Shown here in pieces: positions 1-11,443 of a stretch of DNA of 64,000 nucleotides (the stretch's first letter is position 1; the number at the start of each line of letters is the position of its first letter). Position numbers and translations under genes: made by a program. A model generated the notes under the pieces. The model searched no databases. It worked only from the letters and a program-made list of their open reading frames with translations, and was not told the DNA's origin. Origin of the DNA: Musa acuminata AAA Group (taxonomy: Eukaryota; Streptophyta; Magnoliopsida; Zingiberales; Musaceae); assembly GCF_036884655.1 (NCBI RefSeq), contig NC_088356.1, positions 11,041,001 to 11,105,000 of the forward strand, written 5' to 3'.

Positions 1-533
1 CGACTACATTCGAGTCCATATGCATATGAAGTTTGATGTGGCCAAAGTGAAGGCTACAACACTCACTGGAGTGTAGCCTCAAAAGCTTACTCGAGCGTTG
101 TTGTGAACTCGAACGCTCATCCCATGATCGACCTGTATGAAGACCAAAGTTGGATGAGGTACGAAGTAATTTTAGTAAACAATGAATGACCTCGATTATT
201 GTGACCTAATAGACTTTTTATAATAGATTTAACCCAGAGAATAACATGTGGAGCCCTTATTGGTTTAAATATTTCCCCTATCAATGACTTTACCAATGAC
301 ATTAGAGAAGCAATACCTCAGCTAATCGACAGAGAGTTCAATAAATATTATGGAAAGGGCTGAGATAAGACAGCTTTGCTCACTAAAAAGAGGGATCGAG
401 ATTGTGGAAGAAATATGACACAAAATGCAACCTAATCGTATCAGCCACACAAAAAAATAAAAGAAAAAGAAACAAAACAGGATGACAAAATACATTGGAA
501 AGAATACATCATCTGGTCGATGAACGGAATTGA
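1..533. other. 3' flank of the PAT10-like gene; no gene seen
   Basis: AT-rich sequence downstream of the PAT10-like stop codon, which is read on the minus strand and ends at 534. It should hold the 3' UTR. Only short spurious ORFs occur, and I recognise no RNA gene or repeat. Confidence 0.5.
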
Positions 534-3500
534 TCAACAACACCTACAAGAAATAATGTCGATACAGGTGTAAGGTCTTGCTCTTTCTTCGAGTTCCTCC
601 ATTCTTGGGATAGCTTCCAGAGTGTATCTGCTGCCCCTGGGGCAACAAAAGGTGTACAAGTTTTTGGAGATGCCCCTGCTAAATGGATGAACCTTTTCTG
701 GAATTCCCCTACGAATCAAAAACATTCATAGTATGCTTGTAGGCAGAATTATCAATGAGATACCAGAAAAGCTCACAATGGGCATAGAAAACCATAGTAC
801 TGATACCTTAGGTACAATATGCGACGCCTTCTCACCATTTCATAAGTAGTCTGATTTGTTAATGCTAAGTAACTGGACCAAAAATCAGCAGAAAACATAA
901 ACTAGTTAACTATTTGGGTTTATGCATCATCTCTCACAATGTAAAATGTGCAAATAATAGGTGTGAATTAATCAAGTATGCATATCCTGCAATTCTAAGC
1001 GGCTCATAATAGCAGGTATTAGTAGCAAAATGTGCAGATGTACTAGCCAATTTACTTCCCGAAGAATGCTTGTTTATTGTCTAATATTACATGTTGGTAT
1101 AACAAGCTGCTCAACCATCAACAAGGGGCAAAAATGGCAGATATAATGGCATTTGGTACAATTTTCTGTAAGAAGCAAATTTGGACATATCAAAAGTTCC
1201 ACGATTGGTACACGACAATGGGATATTGATCAAACTCTCCATGGGTAACATAAGTTCAGGGAAAAAAAAAGCTTTTTTATACTCATCATGAAAGTATATC
1301 CTACTATAGTCAATGGACCACTATGATCACCTATACATGTAGTTGAAAATATCATAGAATTTTCTGGAGCAAAAGAAGCTTGACAAACAGTTAGAAAAGA
1401 ATTTACAGAGCAATGGAAGCCACAATAGATGGCTTGACTGCCTAGTCAAGCCAATAGTCATTAAGCTTGACTGCCTAGTCAAGCCACAATGTTAAGAGCA
1501 TCACTCGACCTAGTCATTAAGCAGAGTACAGCTGGAACATAGCTGCTAACATCAATAGTCTTGACTGCCTAATAATGTGGTAGGTCAAACAACACAATAA
1601 TCCAACATTACTTGCTCCACATTCAGATAAGCTTAAACCTGTTCAGTTGTGTTAGGGTCTTCAACTTAGGTTCTCTTCTAGTTTACTTAAAATTATAAAG
1701 AGAATATTTTCATTGTTTTAGGTTTGGGTTATTTTCAGAATAAAAGATGTTAGGAAGAGAGAGATGGAGAGAAAGCCTTGCAACATATATAATTGTTTTC
1801 ACAGAAGTTAATATGAGTCTACACCAATAAACAACCTCAATTAACTGAATATTCTAGGTAATATATCACAGCCCATGCTCTGAAATCCCTTACAAAGATA
1901 TTAAAGAAATAATATTGTCTCTTGTTCATCTAAATGATGAAAATTACCAAGAAAGATATCAGCAAGACATGTTCTCACTAACATCCACATATCAAGTGCA
2001 CTTAAAATGGCTCTGGAGCACTACAAACAACAAAATGATTCTTATAGACAGGCTTAGTGCACATATTTCACTGAGAAACTCGTAGAGAAGTTTGAAAAGT
2101 TCACGAGACATCTATATAAAATACTATGTATTTGTGGTGTAATTTTGACTTCTTCCTTAAATTGCAATTCTAGGACAACAGGCACCATGTTAAAATAAAC
2201 ACTACAACTTGTCCAACAATTATGAAGGCTGATATTACCTGTGGAATACAAGCAGCAGAAGCAGAAAGATGAGGCAAAACAACAACAAAGCTAATAGTAC
2301 TATTGCAATGAAATCCTTCCACCTGATAAGGTCAGCCCAAGCAGATATGGTCAGCATCCCAAAGTCCAAACAGAAGAGACTAACAAAATAGAATAATCAT
2401 CATAATCATTGTATTGGTCTCTTTTGTTTAAAGGCCCATAAAAGGCCAGAAATAGTTAACTAATATTTTTAAGAACATGATATTTTCAAACCGGAGGAGA
2501 GTATCATACCAAGCCTTCACAATTTCTGAATGCAAGAATGTGATGTACAATACAACAGTCCAGACACAAAGGATCGTCTCTTCGAAAATATACCACCTAC
2601 AAGTGGATTTTTAACAGAACTCATTAGTCTTTCACCTTGAGAACCTCCATAAAGGAAAATGACCATAAACGAGCAGAGATTAAACTTTATGAAGCTCAGA
2701 CAAACTAACCAATAGATTGCTCTGTATTTCTTTAAAATATGAAGACACAAACAAGAAACAACCAAGTTTGGACAAGGAAAAAAAGGTACAAAGTTGGGGG
2801 GGAAAAATTTAGAAAGAAATTCTCACTACAGAGAATATGAAACATAATTGAAGTGTTGCATATCAAAGGGACAAATGAGGGTATGAAATCTGGCAGGAAC
2901 ATTAGAAATTTTATTTGTAAATATGACAAATGATCTACATGAGAATTACAAGGTAAGGCAACTCCAATGCTATAGAAACTTTGATCATTTAAGAATCAGC
3001 CATGATGTAGTATCATTTCGGGCAGGATTATCTTCCATTGACATGTTCTATAGGAGGGACCGGTTATCCTTATATCATTTAGTCAATTGATAGAGCAAAA
3101 AGCCTAAACTGCAGAATTGGCACAATAATAGATTAATGAATTTAACTATTCAAATATATGAAGCTTTTGACGACGATGAAAGCTATTATACTACTCCAAA
3201 AGTACAACCTAACACATACAATTCACCTAATGTACTCCAATGAATAAGCTACAGGTTATGGGCAATAACCTTCCATAAGATACTTTAACTGAGACAACGC
3301 AAAGTCAATCTGTGAAATGCAAGTAAGCAATATCTAGCCTAAGCCTAATGGCATTACCATCATTAGCAAATCATACCAGAAACTTACACCGAAAAAAAAA
3401 AACAGAAGAGCAACTCATGATTAAAAAGATGCTAGACCAAACTTGAAGGCAAAGAAGAGCTTGCCTATACTAACTGAAACAATTGGTTCACTCGTGTTCC

Positions 3501-6500
3501 ATTAACTTCTCACTGGGCATATTACAACTAGCTGAATTGTTAAAAGTTGAAACCAACGGCAAACATGCAAGACACTATGCTCCATGAGCAATACATTGTG
3601 TCTTTAATTAAATAAATTTTAGTTTGTTTCAACACTGTTTCCCCTAGCTGTGATATTCCCTCGACCACCCAACATGAGCTCAATGAGCATCAAAGTGCCC
3701 ATTAGCCTAAACAAATAGTGAATAAAGGAACTACACATGTTAAGCTAACCAGGGAAGTATCACAATTTCTAGTTGACAAACATGAGTTCTCAAAACAGAA
3801 AGATGGATCTTGAGAACATAATAGATCATAAAAACATGTCTGAAATCAGAATCTTCAAAGAGATGGATGCGAATGCTTCTTATCTATACTCCCATGAGCA
3901 ATGAATAAGAGCAAATCTGGATTTATCCAAAGTTTGACTTCAGAAGGCAGTACAATTATCAACAGAGGTCAACAATTAATTATGTTATGTTAAACTGCCA
4001 GGTCACCAGCAGGAATTGGATCACCGAACTCCACCATAAATAGTTGCAGATAAGATGGCAGTTACAGACTTAATAGTCCAGCTTTATCCGTCACTATTGT
4101 GTAGCTATCTTGCAGCAATAAATTACCGAAACGTTATAGCTCAGGATGTAAAACTGTAAGATTAACTGGACAGAAACTAACACACAGCAATATTCATCTT
4201 TTGTATTAGGATGATGCATTCAAAAGAAAAGCAACATATATAAACAACTGATGCTTCTTCATGATATCATCTTGAAAGCTATTCTTTTTAAGGGGCTCAC
4301 CAAAATCGGCAATGATTTCCTTGCCCGATGCAAGTTCCTAGCCAAACACAGTGATGATCAAATTGAAGGACACATTTGTCACAATCATGGCAGTGCTTTG
4401 CCCGTGGAGGCTGCAAATACAATGCAAAATGTGTATTACAATTCATTGGAGACTGCACAATAAAAGCTTAAGATGAAAGTGCATTTTGATGACAAAGATG
4501 CAAACTTGTATCATTTAGATCAAATTAAACTATTTCCATGGTAATTAGCTTCAGCAGAGATCAGCACTTTCTTAGTGCAAGAAATAGAATGGCAATGTAT
4601 TCATATCTAGAAATTATAGGCATAAGCCGCATGACCAAACATTTATTAATACAAAGCAATTGTGGAGGTAATCAATTTACAACATCCCAGATTTCATACA
4701 TTCAAATCCAGTCATAGTTTAAATATAGACTCTGAATAGGTAAACAGATATAAACCTGCATATCCATATAGAAACATTAAAAGAGAGCTGAGCTAGTATC
4801 TCTATGCAGGAGTTTACATGTTACAGTCACTAAATGAGTTTGCATATTACATATGAGACTACAATATTAAACAGCAAAAGCAAGCTGGAACCAACTAATG
4901 TAACAAGAAGCCAGTAATATGCAATAGTCATTATTTTACAACAATAACAACAAAATCGTAAATCCCAACTATTTGGGGTTGGCTATGTGGATCTTTTGTC
5001 ACCATTGAGATATATAAAGTCATACGTTTAATTAAGTTCAGAGTACTTAAATCTTTATTTATAGTTTCTATTAAGGTCTTCTTAGATCTTTCTCATCTCT
5101 TCTCGTATCACTAATATTAATCATTTCATCTCTTTTGACTACCACATCCAAAGGTCTCTTAAACACATGCCTATACCATCTTAAATGATTTTCTCTCATC
5201 TTATCCTCTATCGAAGCAATACTTAATTGTTTATAAATAAAAATATTTATTTTCCTATTTTATCTAGTAGTTCTACACATTACGAATAAAAATATCCATC
5301 TATTTTTTCTATTGTTAAGCATGTGTAAGTAAAAAAGTAACCTAAAAATGAGATTTCTAAAAATAATAATAAGCAAAAATTCTCAAACTAGTGAGATATG
5401 ATCAAGGAAACAGATAAAACCTCACCTGAATGATATTACAGTAAGTGCAAGTCCAGTTCCTGTCCAACCAAAACAAACTATATAGTGAAATCATACATAG
5501 TTGATTGTGTTGTTCTTCTGATAGTAGATTTATCTTTTATTTTCCATCTTTATCATGTTAAGAACCAAAAAAGAGTACAACAAAAGACGAGAAAGGCAAG
5601 ATGTTAGTATCAGAGCACTTATTTATTATTACAATAATTAAATATTTATAACAATACCTGATTGCTGATCCAGGAGGGTAGAGGTCCATAACTAGCTTCG
5701 ACCAGAAAGAAGTCGAGTACGAACTTTGTCTTTCTAATTGGTTCTGGGTCGAAGAAGAAATTATGTTCTCATTCCTTGAATTGGACTGTCTTTGCTTGAT
5801 CATTGAAAAAGATAGTGAAATAAGGTGAGGATAAAATTTCAAGTCCATGGAAACACAATCATGAAAGTTTATGATCTTACTTTAAAATTGGTGATTTCAT
5901 GTAAGTAGTATTTGATCCATTTCCTGCCCTCATTGCATCAATAACATACCTAGAACGCATGGATGTAAAAGAGGAATTAATAACGCACTTATATTCTATT
6001 GGAAGTATTAGGTGATATTTCATAGCACAGACATGATGAGCTTGTGCATGTTTACCCTGGAGATGAGCCTGATGTTAAGAAATACTGAACTAATGTAGCT
6101 ACAAAAACCACCAAGTACACTGCAGTAAACCTACAAATACCAACATTTAAATTAAAAATTAAAATGTATGTTAAAATTTAAATTAACAAAAGCAACAAGC
6201 AGGGAGCAGGGAGCAGAGACAAATAAGGTAACACAATTAAAATAAGGAATCTATAGAAGAGGAATGGCCTAGATATTCAGATTAAAGTGCACATCACTTA
6301 AGGATCTAGAGACAGAAAATGACCAAAGTGGTACAGTCCAGATAACATGACGATGGCCTCATCATACTACATAATAAATCAACTATATCACTGAGAATAC
6401 ACCAAGTATTCCTATGCCATTGGAGTATGCAACAAGTCATAATACCAAAAAAACATTGTTCACATATTGGAATCACGACGAGTCGTCACAATCCTAACTG

Positions 6501-7335
6501 ACCCGTTAACTTATTGAGCCTGAACCATGAGCCAAAATGCTTAAACCAAGTTAATGATAGTACACCCCACATCGGTGATAACCCTTCTATATTAATCCAA
6601 ATCTTTGCTTAGTCCTGATGTGAGACTAAATTGGGATGTACTTAGTTTTGGAAAAATAATTTGCATCCTATACCTCCATAGAAAGGAAAATTCAATTTAA
6701 AAATGAGAGAGAAACACAACTATGCTCGATAGCATCCCGATCCAAGTGTTCTAGAGCCTACACATAGCAATTCTTGATGATAGCCTACCCCTTGCATGAC
6801 CGCAGTATCTTCATGCTCTAAACTGCCAAAAGTGGGTTTCGAATACGTAGTAGTTGACGAAGCGTTACTAGATCCTCAATCTTGATCTTCGTTGATCACA
6901 AAACCAGATTAATAAGTCTGCCGGCTCGTAAATCTTTAATAATGTGCAAAATTTATCGGTATGTTACTAAAATGTAAACCTAAGGCACCTAAAGAAGAAC
7001 AAAGGAGCAAGGATTTGTGAGGGCTACCATGGCTCCTCCCTAGTCTTGCGTATCAAATTGGCATCGAAAAGGAAGATAACGCCCACGAACGTCACATGAA
7101 GCAGAACCATCGCCGCCTTCAATCCCCACGAGGAGCTACTCGCTGCAAAGCACCCAGGATTTTCCCAACCAAACCATTCCATCAAAGATAAAAGAAAACC
7201 ACGAGAATCGGATCTTTCTGGGGAGAAACGGGTCGTACCACGATCGCAGAGGTCGGGGCAGAGACGGGAGCAGCGGTCGGACAGCTTCTCGAGGTCCTCG
7301 CGGGCGGAGGAGCGGCAGACGCCGGCGGCCGCCAT
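534..7335 (-). CDS. PAT10: Protein S-acyltransferase 10-like (DHHC palmitoyltransferase), 11 exons, 347 aa
   Basis: DHHC enzymes attach palmitate to cysteines of membrane proteins. Arabidopsis PAT10 works at Golgi and tonoplast and affects calcium signalling and salt tolerance (family knowledge). Exons read on the minus strand: 7335-7239, 7142-7028, 6130-6056, 5949-5881, 5789-5658, 5459-5426, 4410-4301, 2596-2510, 2322-2239, 872-807, 708-534. All introns are GT-AG, phases match, and the sum is 1044 nt, giving 347 aa (Arabidopsis PAT10 is about 340). Exon 2 starts with [20 protein letters not shown] (first membrane helix), exon 3 has [16 protein letters not shown], and exon 5 has LVMDLYPPG. 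Exons 6-7 form the cysteine-rich domain, CTYC then HCHDCDKC then the catalytic DHHC. Exons 8-9 carry further helices and exon 10 has a TNQTTYE motif. The C-terminus ends RPYTCID...CRCC, a PAT10 hallmark. The start at 7335 gives MAAAGVC. The exon 5 acceptor was chosen by phase, since a nearby AG at 5796-5795 breaks the frame. Confidence 0.92.
4936..5300 (-). mobile_element. 3' fragment of an RTE-type LINE in intron 6 of PAT10
   Basis: Read on the minus strand, this stretch encodes a decayed reverse transcriptase C-terminus ([20 protein letters not shown]), resembling the LRWxGHVxRRPxxxxVRR signature of plant RTE non-LTR elements. It ends with the familiar CCAAATAGTTGGGATTTACG block and a TTG-rich tail near 4936-4960. 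The 5' part is missing, as is usual for LINE insertions. It lies between exons 6 and 7 of PAT10, in the same orientation. Exact ends are approximate. Confidence 0.6.
6484..6641. repeat. Decayed TRIM-type solo LTR in intron 2 of PAT10
   Basis: The segment shares ordered blocks with the LTRs of the TRIM-like element at 61211-62045: GTCACAAT near its start, ATGAGCC, CCAAAATGCTTAA, AGTTAA, TAGTACAC, and GGGATGTA at its end. Length is also close (158 versus 166 bp). It is clearly diverged and has no partner LTR in the intron. Confidence 0.45.
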
Positions 7336-8225
7336 CGGGCTCAAATGAATCCAAGATCCGCGAGGAGGGGAAGAGGCGAACAATACGTATGAAGGCCGGG
7401 GAAGGGTGCGGTTCTGGCTGTTCCGCAGGAGCAGCGTACCGTTGTAACCACCAGGCGGATCCGCTGCTCCAAACCATGCGAATCGAGACGTCTAATGTAC
7501 GTCACACGACGCGGAACCCCGCAAAATAACAACTCAGAATAACTACGTGTCATCCAATGGGATGGTGATTTTAGTATCCGGCGTCCCGAGTCAACTAGCC
7601 AATTCATGAAATGTCAGCTGGAACAGATTGGGCACGCTTCCACAGACCGTGTCGAGTACGAACCGGATCGGGTGTTTGACATCCAATCAGAGCAAAGCCT
7701 GTGCACCAACAACAGCAGTCCACGTACACGCGTGGTTGGGTGGGGGGGGTGTGGCGGGCGCCACGTTACTTCCGCGAAGCGGCAGGAGAACGGCGGAGAT
7801 TGAATCCTGCAAAATAGTTTTGCAAGCCAACACCACATGTCATCCGAACGATGGGTTCGACTCGGACCGGTGGGTCAACGTCGCGTCTATGTCGCGTCGC
7901 ACGTTGATTACGCATGTCTTTATCGACTAGTATCACTGTCTGCCCTAAATATAAGCCAATGGGGAAGCACCATGGGGACGTTTGCGGGTCATTTGCTTGT
8001 TCCACGGTTGGAAGATGATGAAGATAATAAATGGATGACACTCCATCTTTGATTTTTCCTTATTATGGTTTCGCTTTTAATCTGATTTCTCAACTTAATA
8101 TAATTGTGTTTAATCTGCATCAATAGACTTAACATCCAAAGCCCCGAAACGAACGGTCATAGCTAGAGCTTCATCTCGATTCCTCGGGGCACCCTAAAGC
8201 ACAACCACCCGCGACCGGGACACCG
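7336..8225. promoter_or_regulatory. Divergent intergenic region, PAT10 side
   Basis: GC-rich sequence upstream of the PAT10 start. PAT10 transcription should begin here on the minus strand. Overlapping ORFs on both strands look like composition artefacts and match nothing I know. No convincing TATA box was found for PAT10. Confidence 0.4.
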
Positions 8226-8420
8226 CACACGTGTGGCTCCCAACAGCCTTTAGAATTAGATGCGGTGTAGTAAGCTTACTCCCGAGGGATCGCACGCGAT
8301 CCATGAATGTAACGCCGCTCGAGCGCGCTAGTTACGTGAGCGCCAGTTAAGGACTCGTCATGGGGCCCGCCTTACGTGGTTGATCCCTAGCGGGTGACAG
8401 CGAGGCCCAACAACGTGGCT
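8226..8420 (+). promoter_or_regulatory. ABRE / G-box cluster upstream of the dehydrin remnant
   Basis: Several ACGT-core elements lie within 200 bp: a palindromic CACACGTGTG (8227-8236), TTACGTGAG (about 8332), TTACGTGG (about 8373) and AACGTGGC (about 8414). ACGTG cores bind bZIP factors of the ABA pathway, and clusters of them are typical of dehydrin and LEA promoters. They lie 170-370 bp upstream of the dehydrin-like ATG. The motifs are seen directly. ABA responsiveness is inferred. Confidence 0.5.
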
Positions 8421-8595
8421 CTAGCCTCGTCCGCTGGCGTCCTCTTGCTCTTTGTTCTCCCATCCGCCAACTCATTCTCACACCAAAAGGCTAAGAGATT
8501 TCTTCCAGCTTGCCGATCGCATTAGCTTTTCCGAGCCTTCAACCTCTTCTGTGCTTCTTTCTTGATCTTGTTGTTGTCTTTATCTTTGGGATACT

Positions 8596-8821
8596 ATGGC
8601 GGCAGAGCAGCACAAGGCTGTGGAAGGTGACAAGGAGGTGGAGGTGCAAGACCGCGGTCTTCTGGAGAAGCGGCTCCCGGAGAAGGACAAAGAGAATATT
8701 CCTGGCCACAAGAAGCCAGCCGAGGAGGTTGCTGAAAGAAACATGAGGCTGAAGACTATGGTGGAACGGAGAAGAAAGGCATACTGGGAAGACTGAGGAG
8801 AAGAAAGGGGGTGATGAGTAG
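8596..8821 (+). pseudogene. Dehydrin remnant (acidic SKn type), internally deleted and frameshifted
   Basis: The ORF from ATG 8596 begins MAAEQHKAVEGD then EVEVQDRGL, matching the N-terminus of acidic dehydrins (ExVxDRGLF). It is followed at once by LLEKRLPEKDKENIPGHKKP, a damaged K-segment (canonical EKKGIMDKIKEKLPG) with its usual HKK tail. The serine tract and the other K-segments are missing. This frame stops at 8796. A second frame carries HTGKTEEKKGGDE with stop at 8819-8821, a typical dehydrin C-terminus, so a frameshift lies between about 8735 and 8775. Dehydrins protect membranes and proteins during drying and cold. This copy would give at most a 66-aa peptide. A spliced short gene is possible but I see no clean intron. 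Confidence 0.55.
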
Positions 8822-9168
8822 CTCTACCTACCAGGACAGCAAAGCCATGGGTTTCCTTCGTTTAGCTCTTCTGATCCGTCTGACAAAGCTGAAGCACAAA
8901 CACTAACTCAGTGATGCGTAGCAGTTTCTGCTGATCATTCAAACGCTAGCAGTCCATTCTACTAGACTGCCAAACTCACCACCTACCAGTAAATCTTAGG
9001 CGGCAAAACCGAGAACACAAGGCTTGCTGTATCTACTGCATCATCACTACACTCCGTCCGGTTGCGAAGAAAACAAGAATATGCAGCTATAAAACGACAA
9101 GAGAGCCACAACATCACGGACCTCGACTCGATCCGAGTCATGTTCGCTCTCTGGGAGTGGGAGTCTCG
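8822..9168. other. Convergent intergenic spacer
   Basis: This holds the 3' ends of the dehydrin remnant (+) and the LEA_2 gene (-). No other feature is recognised. Confidence 0.4.
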
Positions 9169-10776
9169 TCAGTCGTGGTAGTCGCAGGCGTGGGCGAGGC
9201 GGAGGGGCTTGTCGAGCCGGTCCTCGCGCAGGGACAGCGAGCACCGGACGTGTCGGTAGAACTTGGACCTGACCAGGTGGCCGAGGACGTAAGCCCGGGC
9301 CCGGATCGTGAAGGACAGCTCGAGCGGCACCACCGCCGGAGCGCCGCCGTCCTCGGTCCGGCTCCTGAGTCCCGTGCCCCCACCGTAGAGCGGCACCTGG
9401 CTCCCGCCCACGGCCACCGCCACCGTGCGCCCGCTCTTCCGGGACTGGTAGAACTCCTTCATCTGCATGCACACGACAAAGATTGATCGCAGGGAAAGGC
9501 TGGTGGACTGTCAACGCCTGTCATTCAGGCGTGTCAACCATGCTATCAAGCACAGTTTGACCTGCCATACTTGGCTTGCTGGTGTCATGGAATGTGCATA
9601 ATGATAATTAACGCTTGTGTCGTGGTACCTGATCAAAATAATAGTAATAATAATTTAACCTGCACTAAAGTTGTGCCTGTAATCGATGCCTATACTCCGA
9701 GATAGGAACAGACTTTTAATGCCATCCACCAATGGACGGCAGGCTCCCTCCCCAATGCTTTCCTTCTCTTGCCTACTGTGTTTCCTTTCCTCGATACGTA
9801 CCAAATGCTGTCAGACTCCCTCGGAATTCGAGAGCTCGTCTTTTTCTTCCTTCCCCACCTCGGAACGCGACCGAGTCAGCAGCGAGTCAGGACTCCTGTT
9901 CGCTAAACCTGTCGTCTACTTCTACCCTGTACCGGCTACGTGGCGACTAGCTATTGGTGGCAATTCAAAAAGCAAAACGAAGAGATAGCGAGGGATACGG
10001 GATACGGGTGAGCTTACGTATCCGGTGGCGATCTTGAGGTCGGAGAAGTAGATCTCCAGGGGCGTGGAGGAGACGTGGACGCCGAAGAACGTCGCGGGGT
10101 TGCGAAACGCGATCCTGACCGTGGAGTTGATGGAGAGCATCTTGGTGGGAACGCCCGTGAGGTCCGTCCCCGCGTGGATGTCGTAGCTGCGGAACACCAC
10201 GCCCTGCGCAAGCAGGAGAGAGAGAGAGAGGGAATGAGAGGGAAACGAGTTGCGATGCGCGACTCGGTGTTTGACTCGGGGAGTTCGGACCTTGACGAAG
10301 ATGTCGGGCTTGTAGGACTTGCTGGCGCCCCATAGGATGAGGGAGAAGAGGGTGAAGAGGAGGATGAACCCCAAGACGAACCAGGCGACATAGCAGCGGA
10401 CGGGAATGGGGCCGTCGTCCTCGACGTCGGAGTCGGAGCAGCCGGACGAGGCGGCGCCGTCGGGGTGGTGGCCCTCGGTGTGGTTGTGGAGCTTGCGCCA
10501 GGAGGAGGAGGTGTACTTAAGGGAGGCGGAGAGGCGGGTGGTGGAGGACTCACGCGAGTGGTGGATGGGGGAGCTAGCGTAGCGGTGGTGGTGCGGGTGG
10601 TGGTAGTGGGGGTGGAGAGGGGAGGCACCGGGGGAAGAGCCGCCGAGGGACACCCTGTCGACGTCGTGGTGGGAGTGGGTGGGGCTCATAACGTAGTAGA
10701 TGGGCCGGCGCGGCGGCGACCTCGGCGGCGACGAAGCCGCCAGGCTCGTCACCTCCGAGTCCGTCTTCGCGTGCAT
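9169..10776 (-). CDS. LEA group 2 / NHL-like single-pass membrane protein, 3 exons, 321 aa
   Basis: Exons on the minus strand are 10776-10291 (162 codons), 10203-10018 (62 codons) and 9462-9169 (97 codons plus stop), joined by phase-0 GT-AG introns. The N-terminus MHAKTDSEVTSLAASSPPRS, followed by PPRRPIYYVMSPTHS, closely matches the Arabidopsis At1g45688/At5g42860 family. A His/Pro-rich cytosolic stretch (residues 55-75) follows. A single transmembrane helix lies at about residues 128-150 (YVAWFVLGFILLFTLFSLIL). After it comes a LEA_2 beta-sandwich containing STVRIAFRNPATFFGVHVSS and KEFYQSRKSGRTVAV. The role is unknown; relatives are annotated as LEA or NHL membrane proteins of defence or stress. 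It is divergent to cpSRP43 with a ~670-bp shared spacer. Reading through both introns would give a spurious longer ORF. Confidence 0.85.
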
Positions 10777-11443
10777 CTGGCCGCCTCTCTCTCTACCTGT
10801 GGAGGAGCGGGTTGATAATGGTGGGCTGCAACTCGCCTCGGTTTTGAAGGGGGAGAAGAGAATATATCGTTACAAAATGGTTTCTTTGTGGGGTTTTGGT
10901 GTGAAAGGGGCGCGCTGCACGGGTTTTGATGCGATTCACGGAGGGAGAGGAACGCAAGCCGTCCTTCTTCACTGTCGCCCGCTTTTGTTATCGGGGAATG
11001 GAGACGGGAAGAGTCGGGCCCGCATGCGGGATGAGGGCGCAATGCCGGGCGTCACGTTCGACGAGAACGTTAGCTATTGATGTGGTCAATGTTGACCTCA
11101 AAGTTGAAGGACGTCAAAACATCCGCTCGCCGTGGAGTTTGTCCGGTGTTCCAACCCTCTAAACCGACGCTTTTGTGCATAAACTCAGGCTCTCGCGTGG
11201 AGATTTGTGCGGCGCCGGTTGTTCCTCGATCCAAACATCTCCATCGTTCATCGCTGGTGAGTGAGGCCCAAACCTTTTAGGTGGGTCCCAATCTCTTTGG
11301 TTTGTCACGTGAGCGTCCAGAGGAGACGTGGCAACATGTGATACGTCTTCCCGCGACACTCCTTATCCTCTCTCCCACTCAGCCTTCAACACGGATAGAG
11401 CGAGTGGCGGAGCAAACCAGCTTTTCTTCATCCGAAGCCCCAA
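10777..11443. promoter_or_regulatory. Shared spacer between divergent LEA_2 (-) and cpSRP43 (+) genes
   Basis: The spacer of about 670 bp separates the two divergently read genes and should carry both promoters. A TCACGTGAG G-box core lies near 11306 on the cpSRP43 side. No firm TATA box was identified. ORFs here are short and overlap on both strands. Confidence 0.4.

Noticed and set aside
4251..4463. Plus-strand 70-aa ORF
   Set aside because: It is the reverse complement of PAT10 exon 7, which encodes the DHHC motif.
9922..10776. 284-codon single-exon version of the LEA_2 protein
   Set aside because: It reads through two introns. Splicing at 10290 and 10017 joins conserved LEA_2 segments, and the intronic residues match nothing.
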